Assembly: GCF_003032475.1 (NCBI RefSeq)
Contig: NZ_CP028369.1
Location: 5,456,001 to 5,520,000 of the forward strand
Length of the DNA: 64,000 nt
From: Streptomyces sp. P3
Lineage (GTDB): Bacteria; Actinomycetota; Actinomycetes; Streptomycetales; Streptomycetaceae
Reading direction: 5' to 3'
Position 1 is the stretch's first letter, and every line of letters begins with the position of its first letter. Shown here piece after piece: positions 7,587 to 17,229 of the stretch. The translations under genes and the position numbers were made by a program. Under the pieces are notes generated by a model. It had not been told where the DNA came from and did no database searches. It saw only the letters and a program-made list of their open reading frames with translations.

Positions 7587-10188
7587 GTGCCCGGACCTGC
7601 GGCACATCAGGGCCCGCACCGCCCACCGCCGCCGGGCGCGCCGCCGACCGCGACAGTTCGCACGGGACCCAGCAGTGCTCGAACAGGGCGTCCTGTTGGG
7701 CCGCCGACGCGGCTCGTACCGCGTCGCCCCGCAGCGGCGCGCAGGTCACCGAGCGCGCGGTCAGTACCGGGTCGCCGGCGCCGTCGGCCGCCTCCAGGGC
7801 CCAGGAGCCGTCCGCCGTCTGCCGCAGCCGCACACGCAGCGAGGACGCGCCGGTGGAGTACAGGGACACGTCTCGCCAGCGCACCGCCACGGCCGGCTCG
7901 GCGCCGTTCCGCGCGGTCTTTCGGGCGAGGCGGATCGCCCCGGCCAGCGCCGCGTCAGGCAGCACCGGATGGAGCGCGTGACGGTCCTGGCCCGTCACCC
8001 AGTCGGGCAGCGCCACCTCGACGAAGACCTCGTCGCCGCGCCGCCACACGGCGCGGGGCGTCCGCGCGACGTCCGGCCGGCCGGCGCGGCGGTCCTCGGC
8101 GATCCGGTGCGCGCCCGGCGGAGGCCACACGGACAGGCTCACACCGGATCTCCCGGGGGCGGCGGGCGCCACCGTCGCCGTCGCGTACCGGGTCCACGGC
8201 AGTCGTGACGCACCCAGCGGTTCCCGCCGCCCGTGCACCGTCACCCGCCGGATCCCGTCGGCCTGCGGCGCGCCGACCGTCACCCGAAGTTGCACGCCAC
8301 CGTCGTGCGGCAGCACCAGCGGCTCGTCCGCCGCGAGATCCAGTGCCCGGCCGCAGCCGACCCGGCCCGCCGCGTGCAGCACCAGGTCCATCAGGGCCGC
8401 TCCCGCGAACACCGCCATGCCGTCCACGCGTTGCGTCAGCGTGGGGTCGCCGCCGGTCGAGGTGATCCGGCCCGTGCACACCAGTTCGTCGTGCCCGGGC
8501 AGTTCGACCACTGCCGGGAGCAGTGGATGGTCCGCGCCGTCCAGCCCCAGGTCGACGGCGCCGAAGGAGCAGAGCGAGGCCCGCGGCCACTCCCCGGACC
8601 GTCGCCACAGCGGTCGCGTCGGCAGCCCCGCCAGCAGTGTGCGGACGATCTTCCCCGCCGGGTCACGGGGAACGTCGGTGACCTCGTGGATCGCCTCCGG
8701 AAGCCTGGACGCGGGCAGCCTCTGCCTGCAGGCGGACAGTACCGCCTGGACGTCGAGCCCTTCGCCCGTCGGTACCACGTAGGCGACCGGCACCTCGCCC
8801 AGCGTCCCGTGGCTGACGCCCGCGACCGCCGCGTCCGCGATCCCGGGCACCTGCGTGAGGGCCTGTTCCACCTCGCGCGGGTGGATGCTCTCCCCGCCCC
8901 GGACGATCAGTTCCTCCAGTCGGCCGGTGATCGTCAGATGCCCGTCCGTGTCCCGGCGGCCCAGGTCACCGGTGCGGTACCAGCCCTCGGACAGCACCCT
9001 CGCGGTTTCCTCCGGCCGTCCGTGATAGCCCAGCATCAGTGCCGGACCGGACACCCACACCTCACCTTCGGCGCCCCGCTCCACCTCGTCGCCGGTGCGC
9101 GGCTCCGTGAGCCGCAGCGTCAGCCCGGGAATCGGCACCCCGCACGAACCGGACACGTACGGACCCCGCGGCAGGTTCGTGGTGATCGCGCCGCCCGTCT
9201 CCGTCGAGCCGTAACCGTCGAGCAGCGCGATGCCGAACGCGGAGCGGAACGCCGTGTGCAGGGACTGCGGACACGGCGAGCCGGCCACCATGCACACCCT
9301 CAGCCGCGGCACCTGGCCCGCGCCGGACCGTACGAGCTCCACCATCCCGTGGTACATCGCCGGCCCACCCACCAGGAAGGTGGCTTCCTCCTCGGCTGCC
9401 CGGCGCAGCACGTCGTCGGCGGCCGGACCGTCGGTGATACGGACGGTGGCGCCGACCGCCACGACACCGAGCACGCACACGCGGTGCGCCGCCGCGTGGA
9501 AGAGCGACAACGGCCACACGATCCGGTCCTCGGGGGACAGCCCGAACAGCGGTGCGCTGCAGGCGGCCGTCGTCCACAGGGACGCCCGCTGGGTGGACAC
9601 GACCCCGACGGGCCGGCCGCTCGCCCCGGACGTGTACAGGATCCAGGCCGGCTCGTCCAGGCCCAGGTCGTCACGGGGCGGATCACGCAACGACCACGTC
9701 GACGCCAGTTCCTCCCAGCGCGGCAGTTCGTGGTCGGCCGCCTCCGTGAAGTCCGGTTCGGAGTCCCGCCCCACGAGGACCACGACGATGTCCGGCCGGT
9801 CCGCCAACACCCTGCGCAACTGGGGCAGCTGCGCCGCGCCGGTGATGACCAGCCGCGCCGCGCAGTCGTCCAGCAGATACGCCAGTTCCGGGTCGGTCGA
9901 CGTCGGGTCGAGCGGAACCCCGACGGCGCTCGCCCGGGCGATGGCGAGGTAACTCTCCACCGCCTCCACCCGGTTGGGCAGGTAGATCACTGCTGACGCG
10001 CCTCGGGTCAGGCCCAGCCCCACCAGATGACCGGCCACCCGGGCGGTACGCCGGTCGAGTTCGGCCCAGGTCACCGCAAGACCGGCGTCCTTGAACGCGA
10101 TCCGGTCGGGCTGCCGCGCCGCGTGCCCGGCCAGCAGTTGGTGCACCGGGCGGACGAGGTCCGCCCGGAACGTGGCGTCCGCGGTCAC
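7582..10188 (-). CDS. Acyl-CoA ligase fused to an inactive PKS dehydratase domain
   Basis: 868 aa; GTG start with GAGGAGG 5 nt upstream. Residues 1-510 are an AMP-forming acyl ligase: YTSGASGRPVGV (P-loop, the usual Lys is Val), YGSTETG, YRTGDLG, GRLEELIVRGGE, and PAGKIVR with the adenylation Lys. Residues about 555-850 are a type I PKS DH fold (HPLLPAVVELPG, HPVLPDAAL) ending where a ketoreductase structural half would begin. The DH His motif is lost (TQRVDGMAVFAG in place of DHxVxGxxxxPG), so it should not dehydrate. There is no ACP, KS or AT. The best guess for the substrate is 1,4-dihydroxy-6-naphthoate from the adjoining mqn genes, with the DH fold as a docking or recognition module. The substrate is inferred only from context. 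The gene starts 10 nt after the exporter permease stop. Confidence 0.85.
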   Translation of the reverse strand: MTADATFRADLVRPVHQLLAGHAARQPDRIAFKDAGLAVTWAELDRRTARVAGHLVGLGLTRGASAVIYLPNRVEAVESYLAIARASAVGVPLDPTSTDPELAYLLDDCAARLVITGAAQLPQLRRVLADRPDIVVVLVGRDSEPDFTEAADHELPRWEELASTWSLRDPPRDDLGLDEPAWILYTSGASGRPVGVVSTQRASLWTTAACSAPLFGLSPEDRIVWPLSLFHAAAHRVCVLGVVAVGATVRITDGPAADDVLRRAAEEEATFLVGGPAMYHGMVELVRSGAGQVPRLRVCMVAGSPCPQSLHTAFRSAFGIALLDGYGSTETGGAITTNLPRGPYVSGSCGVPIPGLTLRLTEPRTGDEVERGAEGEVWVSGPALMLGYHGRPEETARVLSEGWYRTGDLGRRDTDGHLTITGRLEELIVRGGESIHPREVEQALTQVPGIADAAVAGVSHGTLGEVPVAYVVPTGEGLDVQAVLSACRQRLPASRLPEAIHEVTDVPRDPAGKIVRTLLAGLPTRPLWRRSGEWPRASLCSFGAVDLGLDGADHPLLPAVVELPGHDELVCTGRITSTGGDPTLTQRVDGMAVFAGAALMDLVLHAAGRVGCGRALDLAADEPLVLPHDGGVQLRVTVGAPQADGIRRVTVHGRREPLGASRLPWTRYATATVAPAAPGRSGVSLSVWPPPGAHRIAEDRRAGRPDVARTPRAVWRRGDEVFVEVALPDWVTGQDRHALHPVLPDAALAGAIRLARKTARNGAEPAVAVRWRDVSLYSTGASSLRVRLRQTADGSWALEAADGAGDPVLTARSVTCAPLRGDAVRAASAAQQDALFEHCWVPCELSRSAARPAAVGGAGPDVPQVRAP

Positions 10189-10198
10189 GGCTTCCTCC

Positions 10199-11050
10199 TC
10201 ATGAACCGGCCGAACGGTAGCGGCGCACCGCCAGCGTCCGGCCCACCACCGCGATCAGCACCGACCAGGACACCGACACGAGCACGGGATGCTGAGCGGG
10301 CCATGCGCCCGTGGCCGCGAGCCCCGGGTTGCCGAACAGTTGCCGTGTCGCCTGCACCGTCGCGCTCAGCGGGTTCCACTCGGCGGCCCAGCGCAACACC
10401 GTCGGGAGCGTGGAGGGCGCCACGAACGCGTTGGAGAGGAACGTCAGCGGGAACAGCCACAGGAAGTTGCTGGTGGCGGCGGCCTCCGGGGCGCGCACCG
10501 ACAGACCGATGACGACCCCCACCCACGACAGCGCGTAACCCATGAGCAGCAGCAACGCGAAGGCGGCGGCGGCCCGCAGCGCCCCGTGATGGATGCGCCA
10601 GCCGACCAGCAACGCGCAGAGCACCATCACCGTCATCACCATGACGTTCTGTACGAGATCCGCGACGGTGCGGCCGGTGAGCAGTGCTCCTCGCGCCATC
10701 GGCAACGAGCGGAACCGGTCGACCATGCCGCTCTGCATGTCGTTGGCCATGCTGACGCTGCTGTTGCCGGCGGTGGCGAAGGCGATGGTCTGCGCGAAGA
10801 ACCCGGGCATCATGTACTCGCGGTAGGCGGCGGGATTCGCGGCGCCGGGCAGGCTGAACGACCCGGCGAAGATGTAGGCGAAGAGCAGCACGAAGACGAT
10901 CGGCTGCACCAGACTGAGAATGACCACCTCCGGGATACGGATCGTCCGGATCACGTTGCGTCGCGTCACGACCAGGACGTCGCGCAGCGACTTTGCGGCC
11001 GTCCCGGGCCGCAGCTCGGGTACGGACGAAGCCGTGGCCGACACGTTCAT
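10199..11050 (-). CDS. ABC-2 type exporter permease (DrrB family)
   Basis: About 283 aa with six hydrophobic segments typical of DrrB/ABC2 permeases (for example VVILSLVQPIVFVLLFAYIF). It forms the membrane part of a drug exporter with the ATPase encoded just upstream; the two genes overlap as TGATG. A GTG three bases earlier (11053) is an alternative start. It most likely exports the finished polyketide and gives self-resistance. The stop lies 10 nt before the acyl ligase start, so the three genes form one transcript. Confidence 0.9.
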   Translation of the reverse strand: MNVSATASSVPELRPGTAAKSLRDVLVVTRRNVIRTIRIPEVVILSLVQPIVFVLLFAYIFAGSFSLPGAANPAAYREYMMPGFFAQTIAFATAGNSSVSMANDMQSGMVDRFRSLPMARGALLTGRTVADLVQNVMVMTVMVLCALLVGWRIHHGALRAAAAFALLLLMGYALSWVGVVIGLSVRAPEAAATSNFLWLFPLTFLSNAFVAPSTLPTVLRWAAEWNPLSATVQATRQLFGNPGLAATGAWPAQHPVLVSVSWSVLIAVVGRTLAVRRYRSAGS

Positions 11051-12039
11051 CACTCCTTCTCGTTCGCCGCGCCGGCGCCGACCGCCGTGCGCGATGTCTC
11101 CCGTGAGGTGGTCTCGGTGAGGGCCAGGAAGACCTCGTCGAGCGTCGGGCGGCGCAGTCCGATGTCGGTGACCTCGATGCCCGCGTCGTCCAGTGCGGCG
11201 ATCACCCGGGTCACCAGCCGCACCCCGCCGTCGACGGGAACCGAGATCATGCCGCGGGGACCGTCGACGTCCGGTGCGCGTGTGCCGTACCGGGCCAGCA
11301 GGGCGGCCGCGGAGTCGAGTTGCGCGGCCCGCGCGACGACCGCCTCGACGCGCTGGCCGCCCGCCTGCGCCTTCAGTTCACGCGGTGTGCCACGGGCGAT
11401 GATCCGTCCGTGGTCGACGACCGCGATGTCCCGCGCCAGGCGGTCGGCCTCCTCGAGATACTGGGTGGTGAGCAGAAGTGTGGTGCCCTGGGACACGAGG
11501 TCCTCGATGGCGTCCCACAGCATCAGCCGACTGGTCGGATCGAGGCCGGTCGACGGCTCGTCGAGGAACATCACCGAAGGGCGCACGACGAGCGCGCAGG
11601 CCAGGTCCAGACGCCGCTGCATGCCGCCCGAGTAGGTGCTGGACATCCGGTCGGCGGCCCCGGTCAGGTCGAACTGGTCCAGCAACTCGTCCGCGCGGCG
11701 GCGGGCGGCCCGGGAGCGGAGCCCGTACAGCTCACCGATCATCCGTAGGTTCTCCCGGCCCGTGAGTCGGTCGTCGACGCCGGCGAACTGGCCCGAGAGG
11801 CCGATGGAGAGCCGGACCCGGTCCGGGTGGCGGACCACGTCGTGGCCCGCCACGTCGGCGGTGCCCGCGTCGGGCCGCAGCAGGGTGGCGAGCAGACGCA
11901 CCGTCGTGGTCTTGCCCGCCCCGTTGGGGCCGAGCAATCCCAGTACGCTGCCTTCCGGCACGTCCAGGTCCACTCCGTCCACGGCACGGGTCTCGCCGAA
12001 GGCCTTCACCAGACCCGTGGCGTGAATGGCACCTGCCAT
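11050..12039 (-). CDS. ABC exporter ATP-binding protein (DrrA family)
   Basis: 329 aa. Walker A GPNGAGKTTT with Lys43, signature YSGGMQRR, Walker B VMFLDEPSTGLD, and the C-terminal extension usual in DrrA-type drug exporters. The ATG has GGAG 7 nt upstream. It pairs with the overlapping permease gene. A strong hairpin separates it from mqnC upstream, so it may have its own promoter in the short gap 12040-12079, where a TATACG stretch is visible. Confidence 0.93.
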   Translation of the reverse strand: MAGAIHATGLVKAFGETRAVDGVDLDVPEGSVLGLLGPNGAGKTTTVRLLATLLRPDAGTADVAGHDVVRHPDRVRLSIGLSGQFAGVDDRLTGRENLRMIGELYGLRSRAARRRADELLDQFDLTGAADRMSSTYSGGMQRRLDLACALVVRPSVMFLDEPSTGLDPTSRLMLWDAIEDLVSQGTTLLLTTQYLEEADRLARDIAVVDHGRIIARGTPRELKAQAGGQRVEAVVARAAQLDSAAALLARYGTRAPDVDGPRGMISVPVDGGVRLVTRVIAALDDAGIEVTDIGLRRPTLDEVFLALTETTSRETSRTAVGAGAANEKE

Positions 12040-12079
12040 GGGGTACTCCGTCCTCGTATACAGGGATGGGCGGGAGCGA

Positions 12080-12124
12080 GGCAGGGTGTCCGGGGCCCGA
12101 TGCCCGCGCCCCGGACACCCTGCC
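12080..12124 (-). terminator. 17-bp perfect hairpin after mqnC
   Basis: Arms 12080-12096 and 12108-12124 are exact complements around an 11-nt loop, starting 7 nt after the mqnC stop on the minus strand. It should end or strongly reduce transcription from mqnA-mqnC into the exporter genes. Confidence 0.7.
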
Positions 12125-12131
12125 CGGCGGT

Positions 12132-13337
12132 TCAGGTGGCTGCGATGAGCTTCAGCTCGGGGTGGGCCGTGCCGCCGGCGATCGCCGTGGACGACACGTG
12201 GGAGACGACCCGCTCGTCGACCGGGTCGTTCGCCGGGTCGTCGTGCACGACGAGGTGCTCGTACGTCGTGGCGCGCTGGGCCGGTACCCGGTCCGCCGCC
12301 CGCATGAGATGGATCAGTTCGAGCAGGTTGGAGCGGTGCTTGGCGCCGGCCGAGGAGACGACGTTCTCCTCCAGCATGATCGAGCCGAGGTCGTCGGCGC
12401 CGTAGTGAAGGGAGAGCTGGCCGACCTCCTTGCCCGTCGTCAGCCAGGAGCCCTGGATGTGCCTCACGTTGTCGAGGAACAGGCGGGCGACCGCGATGAT
12501 CCGCAGGTACTCGAACTGTGTGGCCTGCGTCTGGCCCTTGAGGTGGTTGTTCTCGGGCTGGTACGTGTACGGGATGAAGGCGCGGAAGCCGCCCGTGCGG
12601 TCCTGCACGTCACGGATCATCCGCAGGTGCTCGATGCGTTCGGCGTTGGTCTCGCCGGTGCCCATCAGCATGGTGGACGTCGACTCGACGCCCAGTTTGT
12701 GCGCGGTCTCCATGATCTCCAGCCAGCGCTCGCCGGACTCCTTGAGCGGGGCGATCGCCTTGCGCGGCCGGGCGGGCAGCAGCTCGGCGCCGGCGCCCGC
12801 GAAGGAGTCGAGGCCGGCCGCGTGGATCCGGGTGATGGCCTCCTCCACGCCCACCTTCGAGATCCGCGCCATGTGCTCGACCTCGGACGCGCCCAGCGAG
12901 TGGATCACCAGCTGCGGGAACGCCTGCTTGATGGCGGAGAAGTGCCGCTCGTAGTACTCGACGCCGTAGTCCGGGTGGTGGCCGCCCTGGAACATGATCT
13001 GGGTGCCGCCGAGCTCGACGGTCTCCGCGCAGCGGCGCAGGATGTCGTCGAGGTCGCGGGTCCAGCCCTTGGCCGTGTCCGTGGGTGCCGCGTAGAAGGC
13101 GCAGAACCTGCACGCCGTGACGCACACGTTGGTGTAGTTGATGTTCCGCTCGATGATGTACGTCGCGATGTGCTCGGTTCCCGCGTACAGACGACGGCGT
13201 ACGGCGTCGGCGGCGGCGCCCAGCGCGTGCAGCGGGGCGTCGCGGTAGAGGTCGAGAGCCTCTTCGGGGGTGATCCGCCCACCGGCGGCGGCACGGTCGA
13301 GAACGGACTGGAGGCGGTGTTGCGGAGCTCGGGGCAT
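12132..13337 (-). CDS. mqnC: Cyclic dehypoxanthine futalosine synthase MqnC
   Basis: 401 aa radical-SAM enzyme with the [4Fe-4S] motif CVTACRFC (Cys72, 76, 79). It matches MqnC throughout (IIERNINYTNVC near the cluster; QGGHHPDYG, where a menaquinone-pathway cyclase is expected). MqnC cyclises dehypoxanthine futalosine, the step before MqnD. The ATG gives the normal length; an open frame continues upstream but is the shadow of mqnA. The gene lies 35 nt after mqnA. Housekeeping mqn genes in Streptomyces are scattered among primary-metabolism genes, so this PKS-embedded copy is probably dedicated to the cluster (inference). Confidence 0.93.
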   Translation of the reverse strand: MPRAPQHRLQSVLDRAAAGGRITPEEALDLYRDAPLHALGAAADAVRRRLYAGTEHIATYIIERNINYTNVCVTACRFCAFYAAPTDTAKGWTRDLDDILRRCAETVELGGTQIMFQGGHHPDYGVEYYERHFSAIKQAFPQLVIHSLGASEVEHMARISKVGVEEAITRIHAAGLDSFAGAGAELLPARPRKAIAPLKESGERWLEIMETAHKLGVESTSTMLMGTGETNAERIEHLRMIRDVQDRTGGFRAFIPYTYQPENNHLKGQTQATQFEYLRIIAVARLFLDNVRHIQGSWLTTGKEVGQLSLHYGADDLGSIMLEENVVSSAGAKHRSNLLELIHLMRAADRVPAQRATTYEHLVVHDDPANDPVDERVVSHVSSTAIAGGTAHPELKLIAAT

Positions 13338-13372
13338 GGTGGTGGCCGGGCCTTTCCGGTGGCGTGTGTCGT

Positions 13373-14320
<948 letters not shown>

Positions 14321-15082
14321 TCAGGCTCGGGGAACCGCGGCGGTGAAGTGCTCGGTCAGCACGGCCAGCACCTCGGCCGGCCGTTCCGAGAGGAAGAAGT
14401 GTCCGCCGGAGAAGACCCGAAGATCCGACCCGGCACCGGTGTGCTCACCCCACGCGCGGGCTTCCTCCAACGACGTACGCGGGTCCGCGTCGCCGGTGAG
14501 GACGGACACGGGGCAGAGCACGGCGGCCCCCGGCTCACAGCGGTACGTCTCGACGGCCCGGTAGTCGCTGCGGATCGCGGGCAGCACCATGCGCAGCAAC
14601 TCCTCGTCCTGGAGGACCTGGGCGTCGGTGCCGGCCAGGGCGCGCAGTTCGGCGATCACACCGTCGTCGTCGCGCATGTGCACGCTCTCGTCCCGCACCC
14701 GTGAAGGGGCGCGGCGCCCGGAGGCGAACAGCCGGACGGGGCCCGCTCCGGCGCGCTCCGTGCGGCGCGCGACTTCGAAGGCCACCAGGGCGCCCATGCT
14801 GTGACCGAAGAAGGTCATGGGACGGTCGTCGTCCCACTCCGCGAGGGCCGCGCAGACCTCGTCGGCGAGAGCGGCGATCGAGGTGGGGCCCGGTTCATGC
14901 CGACGGTCCTGACGACCGGGGTACTGGATCGCCGCGACATCGACTCCGGGGCTGAGCGCGGCGGCGACCGGCAGATAGAAGCTTGCCGAACCGCCCGCGT
15001 GCGGGAAGCAGACCAGCCGCTCGGCCGCTTCGGAGGAGGGCCGGAACCTGCGGACCCACAGGTTGTCGGTGGTGGAACTCAT
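14321..15082 (-). CDS. Type II thioesterase
   Basis: 253 aa alpha/beta hydrolase of the stand-alone PKS/NRPS editing family (RifR/TycF type). Nucleophile Ser95 in GHSMG, Asp in LTGDADP, His in SGGHFF, N-terminal LVCFPHAGG. It removes stalled or wrong acyl groups from carrier proteins. It lies between the ferredoxin gene and mqnA on the same strand, which ties the mqn genes to the polyketide cluster. Confidence 0.93.
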   Translation of the reverse strand: MSSTTDNLWVRRFRPSSEAAERLVCFPHAGGSASFYLPVAAALSPGVDVAAIQYPGRQDRRHEPGPTSIAALADEVCAALAEWDDDRPMTFFGHSMGALVAFEVARRTERAGAGPVRLFASGRRAPSRVRDESVHMRDDDGVIAELRALAGTDAQVLQDEELLRMVLPAIRSDYRAVETYRCEPGAAVLCPVSVLTGDADPRTSLEEARAWGEHTGAGSDLRVFSGGHFFLSERPAEVLAVLTEHFTAAVPRA

Positions 15083-15154
15083 CGGACGTGTGTCCTTCCC
15101 GTGCGTCGGTGTAACGGCCCGGCGGTACGGTGGCCGGGGCGGTCCGGCGGTGTG

Positions 15155-15206
15155 GCGACCCGGCCACCGGGCGGTGAATCCGGCCGCCGGGCGGTGGCCG
15201 GGTCGC
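15155..15206 (-). terminator. 15-bp inverted repeat after the ferredoxin gene
   Basis: GCGACCCGGCCACCG (15155-15169) is exactly complementary to 15192-15206, with an inner GGCGG/CCGCC pairing. It begins 37 nt after the ferredoxin stop and may partly uncouple the ferredoxin gene from the thioesterase gene. Confidence 0.55.
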
Positions 15207-15242
15207 TCCGGGGCCGGGCAGACGGGACTTCGGGAACGCGCC

Positions 15243-15542
15243 CTAGTCGGCGGCCTCGGGGCCGTACACCTCGACCCCGTCGGAGACACGGCGCACGTGG
15301 ATGCATTCGCCGGGGCACTCCTTGACCGAGTCGACCACGTCGGTGAGCAGATCCAGGGCGAAGCGCGTGGTCGCTCCCGGAGCCTGGAGCAGTTCGTCCT
15401 GCTCGCTCTTGACGTAGGCGAGCCCGTCGATGTCCAGTTCGAACACCTCGGGGACGTACTGGGCACAGATCCCGTCGCCGGTGCACAGGTCCTGGTCGAT
15501 CCAGACTTCCAGGTCCTCGTCGTTCGTCGTCCGCGGGGACAT
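15243..15542 (-). CDS. Small 3Fe-4S type ferredoxin
   Basis: 99 aa. Cluster ligands in DLCTGDGICAQYVP and CPGECI match the single-cluster ferredoxins that usually serve actinobacterial P450s. An ATG at 15560 gives six more residues but has no ribosome-binding site. It sits between mqnE and the thioesterase gene, far from the two P450 genes. It could reduce those P450s or the Fe-S clusters of MqnE and MqnC; the sequence does not decide. Confidence 0.88.
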   Translation of the reverse strand: MSPRTTNDEDLEVWIDQDLCTGDGICAQYVPEVFELDIDGLAYVKSEQDELLQAPGATTRFALDLLTDVVDSVKECPGECIHVRRVSDGVEVYGPEAAD

Positions 15543-15653
15543 AAACACCTGCCTGGCCATGTCGTCGTGGTGTGCACGGTGCGCGGACATCTGCTCGAGA
15601 CCGAGCGCTGTACGCACCGCACACGTGGGGAGTCGTGCACGCGGTACACGAGG

Positions 15654-15676
15654 GGCCCGGCCGCTGCGGCCGGGCC
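15654..15676 (-). terminator. Hairpin after mqnE
   Basis: GGCCCGGCC (15654-15662) and GGCCGGGCC (15668-15676) form a 9-bp stem with a 5-nt loop, directly after the mqnE stop. It is a possible terminator or attenuator before the ferredoxin gene. Confidence 0.5.
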
Positions 15677-15682
15677 GGCGGG

Positions 15683-16846
15683 TCACACCCGCATCGGCTG
15701 CGGTGACTCGCGCAGTGCCGGGTCGGGGCCGTCGTACTCGCGGATGATCTCGTAGCGGGTGTTGCGCTCCACGGGGCGGAACCCGGCGTCCCGGATGAGG
15801 TCCAGCAGGTCCTCGCGGGTCAGCTTGTTCGGCGTGCCGTAGTTGTCGGCGTCGTGTGTGATCTTGTACTCGACGACCGAGCCGTCCATGTCGTCCGCGC
15901 CGTGCTGGAGCGCCAGCTGCGCGGTCTGGACGCCGTGCATCACCCAGAAGACCTTCACGTGCGGGACGTTGTCGAAGAGCAGCCGGGAGACCGCGAACGT
16001 CTTGAGGGCCTCCGCGCCCGTGGCCATCGTCGTGCGGGCCTGGAGCCGGTTGCGGACCTTGCCGTCCTTCATGTCGACGAAGTCGTGCTGGTAGCGCAGC
16101 GGGATGAAGACCTGGAAGCCGTTCGTCTCGTCCTGCAGCTCGCGCAGCCGCAGGACGTGGTCGACGCGGTGGCGGGGCTCCTCGATGTGGCCGTACAGCA
16201 TGGTGGCCGGCGTCTTGAGCCCCTTCTCGTGCGCGAGGCGGTGGATGCGCGACCAGTCCTCCCAGTGGGTGCGGTGGTCGACGATGTGCTGACGGACCTC
16301 CCAGTCGAAGATCTCCGCGCCGCCGCCGGTCAGCGACTCCAGGCCGGCGTCGATCAGCTCGTCGAGGATCTCCGAGGCGGTGAGCCCGCTGATCGTCTCG
16401 AAGTGGTGGATCTCCGTCGCCGTGAACGCCTTCAGCGAGACGTTCGGCAGGGCGGCCTTCAACTCGCGCAGCGAGCGCGGATAGTAGCGCCACGGCAGGT
16501 TCGGGTGCAGGCCGTTGACGATGTGCAGTTCCGACAGGTGCTCGTTCTCCATCGCCTTGGCCAGACGCACGGCCTCCTCGATGCGCATCGTGTACGCGTC
16601 CTGCTCGCCCGGCTTGCGCTGGAAGGAACAGTAGGCGCAGGAGGCCGTGCACACGTTGGTCATGTTGAGGTGGCGATTGACGTTGAAGTGGACCACGTCA
16701 CCGTTCTTGCGCGTACGCACCTCGTGCGCGAGTCCGCCCAGCCACGCCAGGTCGTCCGACTCGTACAGGGCGATGCCGTCCTCGCGGGACAGCCGCTCAC
16801 CGGAGAAGACCTTCTCCTCCAGCTCGCGCTTGAGCCCAGCGTCCAT
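15683..16846 (-). CDS. mqnE: Aminodeoxyfutalosine synthase MqnE
   Basis: 387 aa radical-SAM enzyme; CTASCAYC carries the [4Fe-4S] ligands Cys66, 70 and 73. Family features include HFNVNRHLNMTNVC, LHPNLPWRYY and LTGGGAEIF. MqnE joins the MqnA product to the 5'-deoxyadenosyl group of SAM, so it consumes SAM as a substrate; this fits with the metK gene in the same cluster. It is the first gene of the minus-strand mqn block and is transcribed away from mqnD across a 383-bp gap. Confidence 0.94.
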   Translation of the reverse strand: MDAGLKRELEEKVFSGERLSREDGIALYESDDLAWLGGLAHEVRTRKNGDVVHFNVNRHLNMTNVCTASCAYCSFQRKPGEQDAYTMRIEEAVRLAKAMENEHLSELHIVNGLHPNLPWRYYPRSLRELKAALPNVSLKAFTATEIHHFETISGLTASEILDELIDAGLESLTGGGAEIFDWEVRQHIVDHRTHWEDWSRIHRLAHEKGLKTPATMLYGHIEEPRHRVDHVLRLRELQDETNGFQVFIPLRYQHDFVDMKDGKVRNRLQARTTMATGAEALKTFAVSRLLFDNVPHVKVFWVMHGVQTAQLALQHGADDMDGSVVEYKITHDADNYGTPNKLTREDLLDLIRDAGFRPVERNTRYEIIREYDGPDPALRESPQPMRV

Positions 16847-17229
16847 GGCCGGGAACCTCCTCGTTCAGTGCCAGGCGGCACCCGCGGTGACGGTGCGCAC
16901 GTGGCATGGGCGTGGTCTGCCGCGTCGACGGTCCCCAGGGCGCGACCGCGACGTTCCTGGGAACCGGTCGTTCCGCCCGGAGGCGGTCGGACGGCACTGT
17001 ACGGATCCGCACCACCTGGCGTCCCGTCGATCCGACCGGCCTCGACGGCCCGCGCAACCCGCCGACGATCCGGCGACCCGCGGGCCCCCGGCCGGACGGG
17101 CGGGCATCGACGCCGTGTCGGGTGGGCCCCCTCATCCTCGCGGAGGGCAGTCTGGGGAAAACCCCACATCTGCAACGGCTTTGCTGAGGGCATCTCTGCC
17201 GCACCACGGACAAGAAGGAAGGACCGGCC
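16847..17229. other. Divergent mqnE/mqnD promoter region
   Basis: 383 bp without a gene. It must hold the promoters for mqnE (leftward) and mqnD (rightward). The one clear element is the palindrome at 17152-17167. Short frames across this gap show no protein-family features. Confidence 0.7.
17152..17167 (+). promoter_or_regulatory. PimM-like operator upstream of mqnD
   Basis: CTGGGGAAAACCCCAC matches 14 of 16 positions of CTVGGGAWWTCCCBAG, the operator recalled for PimM-family PAS-LuxR regulators. It lies 63-78 nt before the mqnD start, where a -35 region would be expected. Confidence 0.6.
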
